Position numbers and translations under genes: made by a program. This document shows, piece after piece, positions 50,213 to 60,172 of a DNA stretch of 64,000 bases. The DNA lies in assembly GCA_032160545.1 (NCBI GenBank), contig JAVHVN010000136.1, forward strand, positions 1 to 64,000, in the 5' to 3' direction. How positions within the stretch are numbered: position 1 is the stretch's first letter; each line of letters opens with the position of its first letter. The notes under the pieces are model-generated. The model did not search any database, was not told the origin of the DNA, and worked only from the letters and a program-made list of their open reading frames with translations. Source of the DNA: DATGFB01 sp032160545. Lineage in GTDB: Bacteria > Actinomycetota > Actinomycetes > Mycobacteriales > Jatrophihabitantaceae.

Positions 50213-51178
50213 TTACGGAGCGAGCACTACCTGCCCGGCGTAGGCGAGCCCGGAGCCGAACCCCAGCAGCAGCACCGGAGCCCCCGACGGGATCTCGCCG
50301 CGCTCGACCATGCGCGAGAGCGCGAGCGGGATCGTCGCCGCCGAGGTGTTGCCCGAGGTGACGATGTCGCGCGCGACGATCGCATCGGGGACGCCGAGCC
50401 GCTTGGCGATGGCGTCGATGATGCGCAGGTTGGCCTGGTGCGGGACGAACGCGGCGAGCTGATCGGGCGTGACGCCGGCTCGCTCGCAGGCCTCCAGCCC
50501 GACCGGCGCCATCCTCGAGGTGGCCCAGCGGTACACCGCCTGCCCCTCCTGGCTGAACAAGCGGGTGTCCTCGTTGATCACCACCACGTCGCTCTGCGCG
50601 CCGTCGCTGCCCCACACCACCGGGCCGAAGCCGGCGACGTCGGACGCACCGACGACCGCGGCCCCGGCGCCGTCGGCGAGGATCACGCAGGTCGAGCGAT
50701 CGGTGTAGTCCAGCCACCCGGAGAACCGCTCCGACGCGACGACGAGCACGTTCCTGGCCTGGCCGGTGCGGACCGCGGCGGAGGCGGTGTTGAGGGCGTA
50801 CACGAATCCCGAGCACCCCGAGTTGACGTCGAACGCGCCCGGCGCGTCGATGCCGAGGCGGGCGGCCAGCGCCGGCGCGGCAGCGGGGACCGGCGTCGGC
50901 ATCGTGCACGTGGCAACGAGCACGAGGTCGACGTCGTCGACGCTGACGCCACTGGCCGCGAGCGCCTTGCTCCCGGCCGCCTCGGCCATGTCGACGACCG
51001 TCTCGTCGGCGTCGGCGTAGCGGCGCTCCGCGATGCCGACCCGGCTGCGCACCCACTCATCGTCGGTGTCGACGCCCATCGCGACGAGGTCGGCGTTGGT
51101 GATCACCCGAGCGGGGCGGTAGTGACCGAGGCCGAGGATGCGGGTGCCGGCCGTGCCGGCCGGTTGTGACAGCGCCAT
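50213..51178 (-). CDS. fabH: Beta-ketoacyl-ACP synthase III
   Basis: 321 residues. Cys122 in NSGCSGFVYAL is the acyl-accepting residue, with FVPHQANLRIID (His) and SGNTSAATIP (Asn) completing the site. It starts each chain by joining an acyl-CoA to malonyl-ACP. Placement between fabD and acpP is the Streptomyces-like order. It begins 3 bp after fabD. Confidence 0.92.
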   Translation of the reverse strand: MALSQPAGTAGTRILGLGHYRPARVITNADLVAMGVDTDDEWVRSRVGIAERRYADADETVVDMAEAAGSKALAASGVSVDDVDLVLVATCTMPTPVPAAAPALAARLGIDAPGAFDVNSGCSGFVYALNTASAAVRTGQARNVLVVASERFSGWLDYTDRSTCVILADGAGAAVVGASDVAGFGPVVWGSDGAQSDVVVINEDTRLFSQEGQAVYRWATSRMAPVGLEACERAGVTPDQLAAFVPHQANLRIIDAIAKRLGVPDAIVARDIVTSGNTSAATIPLALSRMVERGEIPSGAPVLLLGFGSGLAYAGQVVLAP

Positions 51179-51181
51179 GGC

Positions 51182-52354
51182 CTACAGGTCCGCGCCGTGC
51201 GCGATGCGAGCGACCGGCAGGCCGGCGGCGACGATGTCGTCGTTGCTGCGCAACCACTCGATCAGGACTCCGGCGTGCGGCGCCACGATCACGTGTTCGT
51301 CCCGGTTGGTGCGCACCGCGCCCAGCTTGGTGCCGCGGGCGACCTCGGTGCCCTCGTCGAGTCCCTCGGCGCGCGTGAACGAACCCTTGGCCGGCGTGCT
51401 GACCACCCAGAAGTCGAGGAAGTGTTCACCCTGTCCGTGAGCCGGGCGACTCTCGATGAGGGTGCGGGCAGTGTGGAGGTCGTCGGGGGTCTTGACGGCG
51501 AGCAGTTCGGCGCCGGGCAGCTCGCGCTTCGCGATCCCGGTGAGGGTGCCCGCGGGTGCGAGTTCGAGCGCAGCGCTGACACCCAGGTCGGCGCAGGTGC
51601 GCATGCACAGGTCCCACCGCACCGGCAGGGTCACCTGCGCGACCAGCCGGGCCAGCAACTGGTCACCGGAGGTGACTGCCGAACCGTCGGCGTTGGACAG
51701 CAGGATCGGCCGGGGCTCACGCACCTCGACGCTCGCGGCGTACGCCGCGAGCGCGGCTTCGGCCGGGGCCATGAAGTGAGTGTGGAATGCGCCGGCGACG
51801 GGGAGCGGCCGGACGCGAGCGCCCGCGGGCGGGTTGGCCGCGAGTTCGGCGAGTGCCTCCAGCGCGCCGGCGGCAACGACCTGGCCGGCTCCGTTGCGGT
51901 TGGCCGGTGTCAGACCGGCAGCCTCGATGGCGGCCGCCACCGCGTCGGGGTCGCCGCCCAGGACCGCTGACATGCCGGTCGGGACGAGCGCGCATGCGGC
52001 GGCCATCTCCGCGCCACGCCGCCCGGCAAGGGCGACCGCGGCACGACCGCTCAGCGCACCCGACACCGCGGCGGCGGTGAGCTCGCCGACGCTGTGCCCG
52101 GCGACCACGCGTTCGTCGGCGGTGTCCAGCCCGAGCTGCCCCGCCACGATGACTCCGAGAGCGACGATCAGCGGCTGGGTGACGGTCGTGTCCCTGATCT
52201 CGTCGGCACCGGCGGTCGTGCCGAGCCGCGCGAGGTCGAGGCCGCAGGCCTCGCTGAACTCGTCCACCTGTTCGGCCACGCCAGGCAGCTCGAGCCAGGG
52301 CGCCAGCATGCCCGGCGTCTGCGCGCCCTGCCCAGGAGCTAGTACGGCGATCAC
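51182..52354 (-). CDS. fabD: Malonyl-CoA:ACP transacylase with C-terminal barrel-sandwich domain
   Basis: 390 residues against ~300-315 for typical FabD. The transacylase core has GQGAQ (~9-13), Ser88 in GHSVGE and His191 in GAFHTHFMAPA. Residues ~310-390 add a domain with the biotinyl/lipoyl pattern: VSTPAKGSFT...GTEVARGTKLG...EHVIVAPHAGVLIEWL...DIVAAGLPVARI. The usual modified Lys (MKM) is absent. GTG 52354 starts directly at IAVLAPGQGAQ. It charges ACP with malonate and heads the FAS-II operon. Confidence 0.88.
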   Translation of the reverse strand: MIAVLAPGQGAQTPGMLAPWLELPGVAEQVDEFSEACGLDLARLGTTAGADEIRDTTVTQPLIVALGVIVAGQLGLDTADERVVAGHSVGELTAAAVSGALSGRAAVALAGRRGAEMAAACALVPTGMSAVLGGDPDAVAAAIEAAGLTPANRNGAGQVVAAGALEALAELAANPPAGARVRPLPVAGAFHTHFMAPAEAALAAYAASVEVREPRPILLSNADGSAVTSGDQLLARLVAQVTLPVRWDLCMRTCADLGVSAALELAPAGTLTGIAKRELPGAELLAVKTPDDLHTARTLIESRPAHGQGEHFLDFWVVSTPAKGSFTRAEGLDEGTEVARGTKLGAVRTNRDEHVIVAPHAGVLIEWLRSNDDIVAAGLPVARIAHGADL

Positions 52355-52485
52355 AGTGCCAACACTCCCTGGTGCCGGGCTTGCAGGGCGAGCACGACGC
52401 GGACAGGGTTTGCCGGCGTGTCTTGTCGAGATCCTACAAACTGCGACCCCCGATGTCCCGGTTCCGTGGGGGACGCATTGTCGGC

Positions 52486-53643
52486 TCAACCCAACGGATC
52501 GAGCCTGCCCAGGACGAGTGCGACCCGCAGCGTGAACGCGCCGCGGGCTTCGGTGGGGCTCTCGCCGCAGATCTCGGCGACCCGGCGCATCCGGTACCGG
52601 ACCGTGTTGGCGTGCACGAACAGCGCCCGGGCGGTGGATTCGAGGGCGGCGCCCGCGTCGAGGAACGCGCTCAGGGTGTCGACGAGCACGTCACCGGACT
52701 TGCACAGCGGCTGGTACACCGAGGTGATCAGCTCGTCCCGCGCCTCAGCGTCGCCCGCGAGGGCGCGCTCGGGCAGCAGCGCGTCGGCGGAGACCGGCCG
52801 AGGCGCGCCGGGCCACGCCGGCGCGACCCGCAGGCCACTCAGCGCAGCGCGCATCACCGTGCTCGCCTCGGCGATGTCGCTGGCGGCCGGGCCGATCACC
52901 ACGGGACCGTCGGCGAAGACCGGCAGCAGGTGCGCTGCCGCGGCCGCTGGATCGGCGGCGCCGCCGAACACGATGACCAGGCGCGAGCCGTGGACGCCGG
53001 CCATCGCGTCGAGACCGAGCCGCCGGGTGGCCGCGTGCACCTCGTCGAGCACCTCCCGTCGAGGGCGCGACGGCGCGCAACCGACGACCGCTCCGACGGG
53101 GCCTGAGGCCTGCCAGCCGAGCGCTGCGATCTGGCTGGGCAGCGGGTCGCCGATCTCGGTGCCGCGCACCACGCTGTCGATGATCAGCGCCTCGAGGCGG
53201 TCGTCCCACGCGCCGCGCGTCTCGGCTGCGCTCGCGTAGACGCGGGCGGCGGCGAAGGCGATCTCGCGACTGAAGCGCAGCAGCTCCTCGCGCACCAGCT
53301 CGTGGTCCGCGCCGGCCAGCAGCGGCAGGTTCTCCTCTGCCACGGCGATGCTCTCGCGGATGAGTTCGACGGTCTGCTGCAACGACACCGAGCGCGCCAT
53401 TGCCTGCGGGGCCGCGGCGAACATCTCCCCGGTCAGGCGCAGGACGTCGTCGGGCGAGCGCAGCCAGTCGACGAAGCTCTGCAGCCCGGCCTGTGCCACG
53501 AACATGACCCACGAGCGTTGATCGGCGGGCAGCTCGCGAAACCACGGCAGCCCTTCGTCCATGCGTGCCACGCTCTGGGTGGCGAGCCGGCCGGTGGCCT
53601 GCTCGATGCGACGGATCGTCTCGTCGCTCAAGCCCGGCTTCAC
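52486..53643 (-). CDS. PucR-type regulator of fatty-acid synthesis (FasR-like)
   Basis: 385 residues from a GTG. The C-terminal HTH_30 motif ARALFVHANTVRYRMRRVAEICG (~340-362) is the PucR DNA-binding domain, and the middle part resembles the GGDEF-derived CdaR region. It lies 131 bp upstream of fabD in the same direction. The same position in Streptomyces holds FasR, an activator of the fab operon, so that role is likely. Confidence 0.8.
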   Translation of the reverse strand: MKPGLSDETIRRIEQATGRLATQSVARMDEGLPWFRELPADQRSWVMFVAQAGLQSFVDWLRSPDDVLRLTGEMFAAAPQAMARSVSLQQTVELIRESIAVAEENLPLLAGADHELVREELLRFSREIAFAAARVYASAAETRGAWDDRLEALIIDSVVRGTEIGDPLPSQIAALGWQASGPVGAVVGCAPSRPRREVLDEVHAATRRLGLDAMAGVHGSRLVIVFGGAADPAAAAAHLLPVFADGPVVIGPAASDIAEASTVMRAALSGLRVAPAWPGAPRPVSADALLPERALAGDAEARDELITSVYQPLCKSGDVLVDTLSAFLDAGAALESTARALFVHANTVRYRMRRVAEICGESPTEARGAFTLRVALVLGRLDPLG

Positions 53644-53683
53644 ACGATCAGACTCCCACGCAGGGCGTCGATACGGTGACAGC

Positions 53684-54721
53684 GTGCCCCCTCGCGACCC
53701 CGTGGCCGACCTGCGCCGCATCGCCTACCTGCTCGAGCGTGCGCGCGAACCGACGTACCGGGTGAAGGCGTTCCGCACGGCCGCGAAGGTCGTGTCGGAG
53801 TTGCCCCCGCACGAGTTCGCCGGGCGAGCCGCGGCCGGAACGCTGACGAAGCTCACCGGCATCGGCGAGGTCACGGCGCGGTGCGTGACGGAATCACTCG
53901 CGGGCGAGGAGCCGGTCTACCTGCGGCGGCTCGAGGCAACCGAGCAGACGCCGCTCGACGAGGCGACCGCGGCGCTGCGCGAACTGCTGCGCGGCGACTG
54001 TCACACCCACTCCGACTGGTCCGACGGAGGGTCACCGATCCGCGAGATGGCCGAGGCCGCGCGCGGCCTGGGCCACGAGTACGTCGTCCTGACCGACCAC
54101 TCGCCGCGACTGACCGTGGCGAACGGCCTGTCGGCCGAGCGGCTCGAGCGCCAGCTCGATGTCGTCGCCGAGCTCAACGACGAGCTGGCACCGTTCCGGA
54201 TCCTCACCGGCATCGAGGTGGACATCCTCGAGGACGGCTCGCTCGACCAGCAGCCGTCCCTCCTCGCGCGCCTGGACGTTGTTGTCGCGAGCGTGCACAG
54301 CAAGCTGCGGATGCCCGCCGACGAGATGACGCCCCGCATGGTCGCGGCGATCGCGAACCCGTACACCGACATCCTTGGCCACTGCACGGGCCGGCTGGTG
54401 ACCGGCGGTCGCGGGACGCGCCCGGCCTCCGAGTTCGACCCCGAGCTGGTCTTCGCGGCGTGCGCGCAGTTCGGCGTGGCGGTCGAGATCAACTCGCGCC
54501 CCGAACGGCTCGACCCGCCGAAACGGCTGTTACGCCTCGCCGTCGAGGCGGGGTGCCTGGTCGCGATCGACACCGACGCCCACGCGCCGGGGCAACTGGA
54601 CTGGCAGCCCTACGGCTGCGAACGCGCGGCTCGCTGCGGCGTCGACCCGGGCTCCATCGTGAACGGCTGGGCGGCAGAGCAGCTGCTCGCCTGGGCCGCG
54701 GACCACGGCGTTCGCCCGTGA
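53684..54721 (+). CDS. PHP-domain phosphoesterase with N-terminal helix-hairpin-helix region
   Basis: 345 residues from a GTG 40 bp from the divergent regulator. Residues ~1-95 resemble the DNA-binding N terminus of PolX (TYRVKAFRTAAKVVSELP, then LTKLTGIGEVTARCV). Residues ~105-340 form a PHP domain with metal ligands in GDCHTHSDWSDG (~106-117), LTDHS, EVDIL, HSK, HCTGR and DTDAHAP. No polymerase domain is present. It may be a nuclease or phosphatase in repair. It overlaps the pirin gene by 4 bp. Confidence 0.78.
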   Translation: MPPRDPVADLRRIAYLLERAREPTYRVKAFRTAAKVVSELPPHEFAGRAAAGTLTKLTGIGEVTARCVTESLAGEEPVYLRRLEATEQTPLDEATAALRELLRGDCHTHSDWSDGGSPIREMAEAARGLGHEYVVLTDHSPRLTVANGLSAERLERQLDVVAELNDELAPFRILTGIEVDILEDGSLDQQPSLLARLDVVVASVHSKLRMPADEMTPRMVAAIANPYTDILGHCTGRLVTGGRGTRPASEFDPELVFAACAQFGVAVEINSRPERLDPPKRLLRLAVEAGCLVAIDTDAHAPGQLDWQPYGCERAARCGVDPGSIVNGWAAEQLLAWAADHGVRP

Positions 54722-55280
54722 TCGAGGTGCGTCGTGCGGCGGACCGGCTGCGCACCGAACGCGAGGGCATCGTCAGCAGGCACAGCTTCTCGGCCGGCGC
54801 CCACTACGACCCCGACAACATCGCGTTCGGGCCGGTCATCGGCGTCGACGAGCACCGGCTGGCCGGCGGGGCGGGGTTCGAGCGGCACGCCCACACCGGC
54901 GTGATCATCATCAGCTGGGTTCTGGACGGCGCCCTGTTGCACCAGGACGCCGCAGGCAGCCGGACGATCGGCCCCGGCGAGACGCTGCGGCAGGACGCGT
55001 CGCAGGGCATCGAGCACGTCGAGCGCAATGCCTCGGACGCCGAACCGCTGCGGTTCGTGCAGACGACGCTGCTCTCGAGCGGCCCGAAGCCGGGCTTCGC
55101 GGTCGTGCGGCGTGCCGCGCGAGAACGCCTGCCGGTCGTCCCCCTCATGCACTTGTACGTCGCGCGCGGCGCCTTCTCGCTCAGCGGGCGTGAGGTCACC
55201 GAGGGGGACTCCGCCCGAATCCGCAGCCAGGTGGTGACGGCAACAGGCAACGGCGAACTGCTGATGGTTACGTTCGAACC

Positions 55281-55284
<4 letters not shown>
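54718..55284 (+). CDS. Pirin-like cupin protein
   Basis: 188 residues; the GTG overlaps the PHP stop. The N-terminal cupin has the pirin metal motif FERHAHTGVIIISWVLDGALLHQD (~60-83), with the two His and the downstream Glu (~103) that bind Fe. Pirin relatives include quercetin 2,3-dioxygenases and redox cofactors of regulators. At 188 residues the second cupin is short. It is coupled on both sides, to the PHP and aldo-keto reductase genes. Confidence 0.78.
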
Positions 55285-56240
<956 letters not shown>

Positions 56241-56264
56241 TGGCCGAAAACCGCTAATCAGCCC

Positions 56265-56291
56265 TTGGCACTCATGGGTCGTGAGTGCTAA
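56265..56291 (+). promoter_or_regulatory. CIRCE element (HrcA operator)
   Basis: TTGGCACTC-N9-GAGTGCTAA differs from the CIRCE consensus TTAGCACTC-N9-GAGTGCTAA at one base and has the exact 9-bp spacing. It lies 67 bp upstream of the Hsp20 GTG. HrcA bound here would repress the gene until heat or misfolding stress. Confidence 0.85.
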
Positions 56292-56358
56292 AACATCGGT
56301 ATGCACGGTGTGCCGCCCGTCGAGGTGGCGGGCGGCGGACAGCGAGGAGGTGAGAGCC

Positions 56359-56823
56359 GTGCTTCGCTTCGACCCGTTCCGGTCCATGTCCGACCTCGAC
56401 CGGGTGGCCGAGCAACTGCTCGGTGTGCCGACCGGCTCGGCGCGGGTGCCGAGATTCATGCCGATGGACCTCTACCGGTCCGGTGACCACTACGTCCTGC
56501 ATGCGGACCTGCCCGGCGTCGACCCGGGATCGGTCGACCTCGGTGTCGAGAACGGCACCCTGACGATCAAGGCCGAGCGCAGCGGCCGGACCGAAGAGGG
56601 CGTGCAGTGGCTCGCGAGCGAGCGGTTCACCGGCGCCTACCTGCGCCAGATCTCGCTCGGTGAGAACGTCGACACCGACGCGATCTCGGCGACCTACAAC
56701 AACGGCGTGCTGACCGTGACGATCCCGGTCGCCGAGCGGGCCAAGCCGCGGCGCATCGAGGTGACTGCCGAGTCGGCGGCGCAGACGATCGACGCCGGCC
56801 GTCAGGCCGAGATCACCGCCTGA
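56359..56823 (+). CDS. Small heat-shock protein, Hsp20 family
   Basis: 154 residues from a GTG with GGAGGTGAG six bases upstream. The alpha-crystallin domain runs from ~35 to 135, ending in the conserved NNGVLTVTIP (~114-123). The N-terminal FDPFRSMSDLDRVAEQLLG is the usual amphipathic arm, and a short IEV-containing tail follows. It holds unfolded proteins in an ATP-independent manner. Control by HrcA is predicted from the CIRCE element. Confidence 0.9.
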   Translation: MLRFDPFRSMSDLDRVAEQLLGVPTGSARVPRFMPMDLYRSGDHYVLHADLPGVDPGSVDLGVENGTLTIKAERSGRTEEGVQWLASERFTGAYLRQISLGENVDTDAISATYNNGVLTVTIPVAERAKPRRIEVTAESAAQTIDAGRQAEITA

Positions 56824-56847
56824 ACTCGGAGGCCGCGGACGTGGGGT

Positions 56848-56877
56848 CCGATCCCTTGCGCGGTCGCGCAGGGTCGG
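56848..56877 (+). terminator. Possible hairpin terminator after hsp20
   Basis: CCGATCCCTTGCG and CGCAGGGTCGG can pair with two unpaired bases around a six-base loop, 25 bp after the stop. The rest of the 172-bp gap to the convergent heme-monooxygenase gene shows nothing else clear. Confidence 0.35.
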
Positions 56878-56995
56878 CCCCCACGCCGGCGGTCGGCGCG
56901 TGGTCGGGCCGGCGGCGGCAGCCAGGCGTCCGGCGGCAGTGGCGGATGGCCGGTGTGCCTATCACGGCCGAGCGCACGGTGTCGTGCGGGTGCGC

Positions 56996-57322
56996 TCAGT
57001 GCCGCGACCCGCCGGCGATCTCGTAGTTCCAGAGCTCGCTGCTCACGCCGACCGGCTTCGGCGCGGGACCGCCCTCGCGCTCGGACTGCGAACGGTGGCC
57101 GTGCCCGAACGCCGGCGAGTTGACCCATGCCTGGAACGATTCCTCGTCGCGCCACCGGGTGACGACCAGCCACGTCGTCCGACTGTCGGTGGGCTTGAGC
57201 AGCTCGAAGCCCTCGAAGCCGTCCTGGTCGTCGACCGCACCGGCCCGCGCGGCGAAGCGGTGCGCCAGTTCGTCCCCGCTGCCGGCCTCGACGGTGATCG
57301 CGTTGATCTTGACGATCGTCAT
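56996..57322 (-). CDS. MhuD-like heme-degrading monooxygenase (ABM fold)
   Basis: 108 residues. The start IVKINAI with Asn7, Trp66 in FQAWVNSPA and His74/His76 in FGHGHR agree with Asn7, Trp66 and His75 of the mycobacterial heme oxygenase MhuD. That enzyme opens heme to mycobilin and frees iron without CO. The ATG overlaps the aceE stop by 4 bp, a surprising link with pyruvate metabolism. Other ABM-fold proteins use different substrates, so activity is inferred. Confidence 0.75.
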   Translation of the reverse strand: MTIVKINAITVEAGSGDELAHRFAARAGAVDDQDGFEGFELLKPTDSRTTWLVVTRWRDEESFQAWVNSPAFGHGHRSQSEREGGPAPKPVGVSSELWNYEIAGGSRH

Positions 57323-60069
57323 GAGTCACCGCCGATGGTGCCGTGGCCCGCGGCGTTCACGTCGAGCAGCTGGTAGCGCTCGACCGCCTCGGCCGGCGCC
57401 TCGGGCTTGATCTCGCCGCGCCGGGCAAGCTGTTCGAGCACTGCGACGACGATCGACTCGGCGTCGACGTGGAAGAACCTGCGGGCGGCGCCGCGCGTGT
57501 CCGCGAAGCCGAACCCGTCGGTGCCGAGCGAGGTGTAGTCACCCGGCACCCACCGGGCGATCTGGTCGGGCACCGCGCGCATGTAGTCAGACACCGCCAC
57601 GACCGGCCCGGGCGCGTCGGCCAGCGCGGCAGTCACGTACGGCACGCGTGGTTCGGACCCGGGGTTGAGCAGGTTGTGCTGCTCGCACTCGACCGCCTCG
57701 CGGCGCAGTTCGTTCCACGACGTCGCAGACCAGACGTCCGCGTCGACGCCCCACTCCTCGCCGAGGATCCGCTGGGCGTCGAGAGCCCACGCCACCCCGA
57801 CGCCGGATGCGAGGACCTGCGTGCGCGGCCGCCCCGTGCCGGCGAGGCCGGGGGAGTAGCGGTACAGACCCCGCAGCAGCCCCTCGACATCGAGGTTCTC
57901 CGGCTCCTTCGGCTGCACCATCGGCTCGTTGTAGATCGTGAGGTAGTAGAAGACGTCCCGGTCGGACACCGGCGCGCTGTAGGCGCCGATGCCGTACATC
58001 CGCTCGAGCCCGGAGCGGACGATGTGGGCTACCTCGAACGAGAATGCAGGGTCGTACGCGACGCATGCGGGGTTCGCGGACGCCAGCAGGGGCGAGTGCC
58101 CGTCCGCGTGCTGCAGCCCCTCGCCGGTCAGCGTGGTGCGCCCTGCGGTGGCGCCGAGGACGAAGCCCCGGCCGAGCTGGTCGGCCAGTTGCCAGAACTG
58201 GTCGCCGGTGCGCTGGAAACCGAACATCGAATAGAAGATGTAGAAGGGAATCATCGGCGTTGCGTGCGTCGCGTAGGACGTGGCGGCCGCGATCAGCGAC
58301 GCGGCGGAGCCGGCCTCGCTGATGCCCTCGTGCAGGATCTGGCCGGTCGTCGACTCCTTGTACGACAGCAGCAGGTCGCGGTCGACGGCCTCGTACTCCT
58401 GGCCGTGCGGCGAGTAGATCTTGGCCGTCGGGAAGATCGCGTCGAGACCGAACGTGCGCGCTTCGTCCGGGATGATCGGCACGAATCGCGGGCCGATCTC
58501 CTTGTCCTTCATCAGGTCCTTGAACAGGCGGACCGTGGCCATCGTCGTCGCGACCTGCTGCTTGCCCGAGCCGGCCCGCAGCTCGGCGAACAGTTCGTCC
58601 GCCGGCGTGGCCAGCGGCTTGGCGCGTACGACCCGCTTGGGTACCGCACCGCCGAGTGCGGCCCGGCGCTCCTTCATGTACTGGATCTCGTCGGACTTCT
58701 CACCCGGGTGGTAATAGGGCGGCAGGTCGGCCTCGAGCTGCTCGTCCGTGATGGGCAGATAGAGCCGGTCGCGGAACGCCTTGAGGTCGGCGGTCGTCAG
58801 CTTCTTCATCTGGTGCGTGGCGTTGCGGCCCTCGAACGACTCGAGCGTCCAGCCCTTGATCGTCTTGGCCAGGATGACGGTCGGCTGGCCGACGTGCTCG
58901 CGCGCTGCCCGGAACGCCGCGTACACCTTGCGGTAGTCGTGCCCGCCACGCGAGAGCTTGCGCAGGTCGTCGTCGGACATGTCCTCGACCATCTTGCGCA
59001 GCCGGGGGTCGCCGCCGAAGAAGTGCTCGCGGATGTAGCTGCCGGACTCGACCGTGTAGGTCTGGAACTGCCCGTCCGGCGTGGTGTTCATGCGGTTGAC
59101 CAGCACGCCGTCGCCGTCACGTGCGAGCAGCGGGTCCCAGTCGCGGCCCCAGACGACCTTGATGACGTTCCAGCCCGCGCCGCGGAAGTAGGACTCGAGC
59201 TCCTGGATGATCTTGCCGTTGCCGCGTACCGGGCCGTCGAGTCGCTGCAGGTTGCAGTTGATGACGAACGTCAGGTTGTCGAGCTCCTCGCGCGCGGCCA
59301 CGCCGATCGCGCCGAGCGACTCGACTTCGTCCATCTCGCCGTCGCCGAGGAACGCCCAGACGTGCGAGGTCGACGTGTCGGCCTGGCCGCGAGCCTGCAG
59401 GTAGCGGTTGAAGCGCGCCTGGTAGACCGCGCCGATCGGTCCGAGGCCCATGGAGACGGTCGGGAACTCCCAGAACTCCGGCATGAGCCGGGGGTGCGGG
59501 TAGGACGAGAGCCCGTACGGCGCGCGCGAGCGCTCCTGGCGGAAGCCGTCGAGGTGACGCTCGGTCAGCCGGCCTTCGAGATAGGCGCGGGCGTAGATGC
59601 CCGGCGCGGCGTGGCCCTGGAAGAACACCTGGTCGCCGGTGCCGCTCGCGAGGTCCTTGCCCCGAAAAAAGTGGTTGTAGCCCACCTCGTACAGCGACGC
59701 CGCGCTGGCGTACGTGGCGATGTGCCCGCCCACGCCCACGGTCTTGTTGGCGCGGGAGACCATGACCGCCGCGTTCCACCGGATATAGGCCCGGATGCGG
59801 CGTTCGATGTCCTCGTCGCCGGGAAACCAGGGCTCGCGCTCGGGCGGGATCGTGTTGATGTAGTCGGTACTGCGCAGGGCAGGCACCCCGACCTGGCGTT
59901 CGCGTGCCCGCTCCAGCAGCTTGAGCATGAGGTAGCGAGCGCGTTGCCGCCCGTCGGCGTCGACGGCGGCGTCAAGCGACTCGATCCATTCCCTGGTTTC
60001 GTCAGGATCGATGTCCGGCAACTGGCTGGGCAGGCCATCGGTGATGATGCTGAAGCGGTCTCTCGTCAC
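57319..60069 (-). CDS. aceE: Pyruvate dehydrogenase E1 component, homodimeric type
   Basis: 916 residues, usual for actinobacterial AceE. The thiamine diphosphate motif GDGEMDEVESLGAI...NCNLQRLDG is near ~245-280, and transketolase-like N-terminal features (GGHIATYASAASLYEVGYNHFF, ~114-135) are clear. It decarboxylates pyruvate and passes the acetyl group to the E2 lipoyl domain. In mycobacteria aceE also sits near the FAS-II operon. The gene is followed by the coupled MhuD-like gene. Confidence 0.93.
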   Translation of the reverse strand: MTRDRFSIITDGLPSQLPDIDPDETREWIESLDAAVDADGRQRARYLMLKLLERARERQVGVPALRSTDYINTIPPEREPWFPGDEDIERRIRAYIRWNAAVMVSRANKTVGVGGHIATYASAASLYEVGYNHFFRGKDLASGTGDQVFFQGHAAPGIYARAYLEGRLTERHLDGFRQERSRAPYGLSSYPHPRLMPEFWEFPTVSMGLGPIGAVYQARFNRYLQARGQADTSTSHVWAFLGDGEMDEVESLGAIGVAAREELDNLTFVINCNLQRLDGPVRGNGKIIQELESYFRGAGWNVIKVVWGRDWDPLLARDGDGVLVNRMNTTPDGQFQTYTVESGSYIREHFFGGDPRLRKMVEDMSDDDLRKLSRGGHDYRKVYAAFRAAREHVGQPTVILAKTIKGWTLESFEGRNATHQMKKLTTADLKAFRDRLYLPITDEQLEADLPPYYHPGEKSDEIQYMKERRAALGGAVPKRVVRAKPLATPADELFAELRAGSGKQQVATTMATVRLFKDLMKDKEIGPRFVPIIPDEARTFGLDAIFPTAKIYSPHGQEYEAVDRDLLLSYKESTTGQILHEGISEAGSAASLIAAATSYATHATPMIPFYIFYSMFGFQRTGDQFWQLADQLGRGFVLGATAGRTTLTGEGLQHADGHSPLLASANPACVAYDPAFSFEVAHIVRSGLERMYGIGAYSAPVSDRDVFYYLTIYNEPMVQPKEPENLDVEGLLRGLYRYSPGLAGTGRPRTQVLASGVGVAWALDAQRILGEEWGVDADVWSATSWNELRREAVECEQHNLLNPGSEPRVPYVTAALADAPGPVVAVSDYMRAVPDQIARWVPGDYTSLGTDGFGFADTRGAARRFFHVDAESIVVAVLEQLARRGEIKPEAPAEAVERYQLLDVNAAGHGTIGGDS

Positions 60070-60172
60070 GCGCTCCAGTCAACACCTCTCCCACCAGCTA
60101 TGGTCGGCTGGACAGTTACCACCCGGTAGTGCGGGATGATCCGAGGGTGTCAGAACCGAGGAGGGTGTCGAC

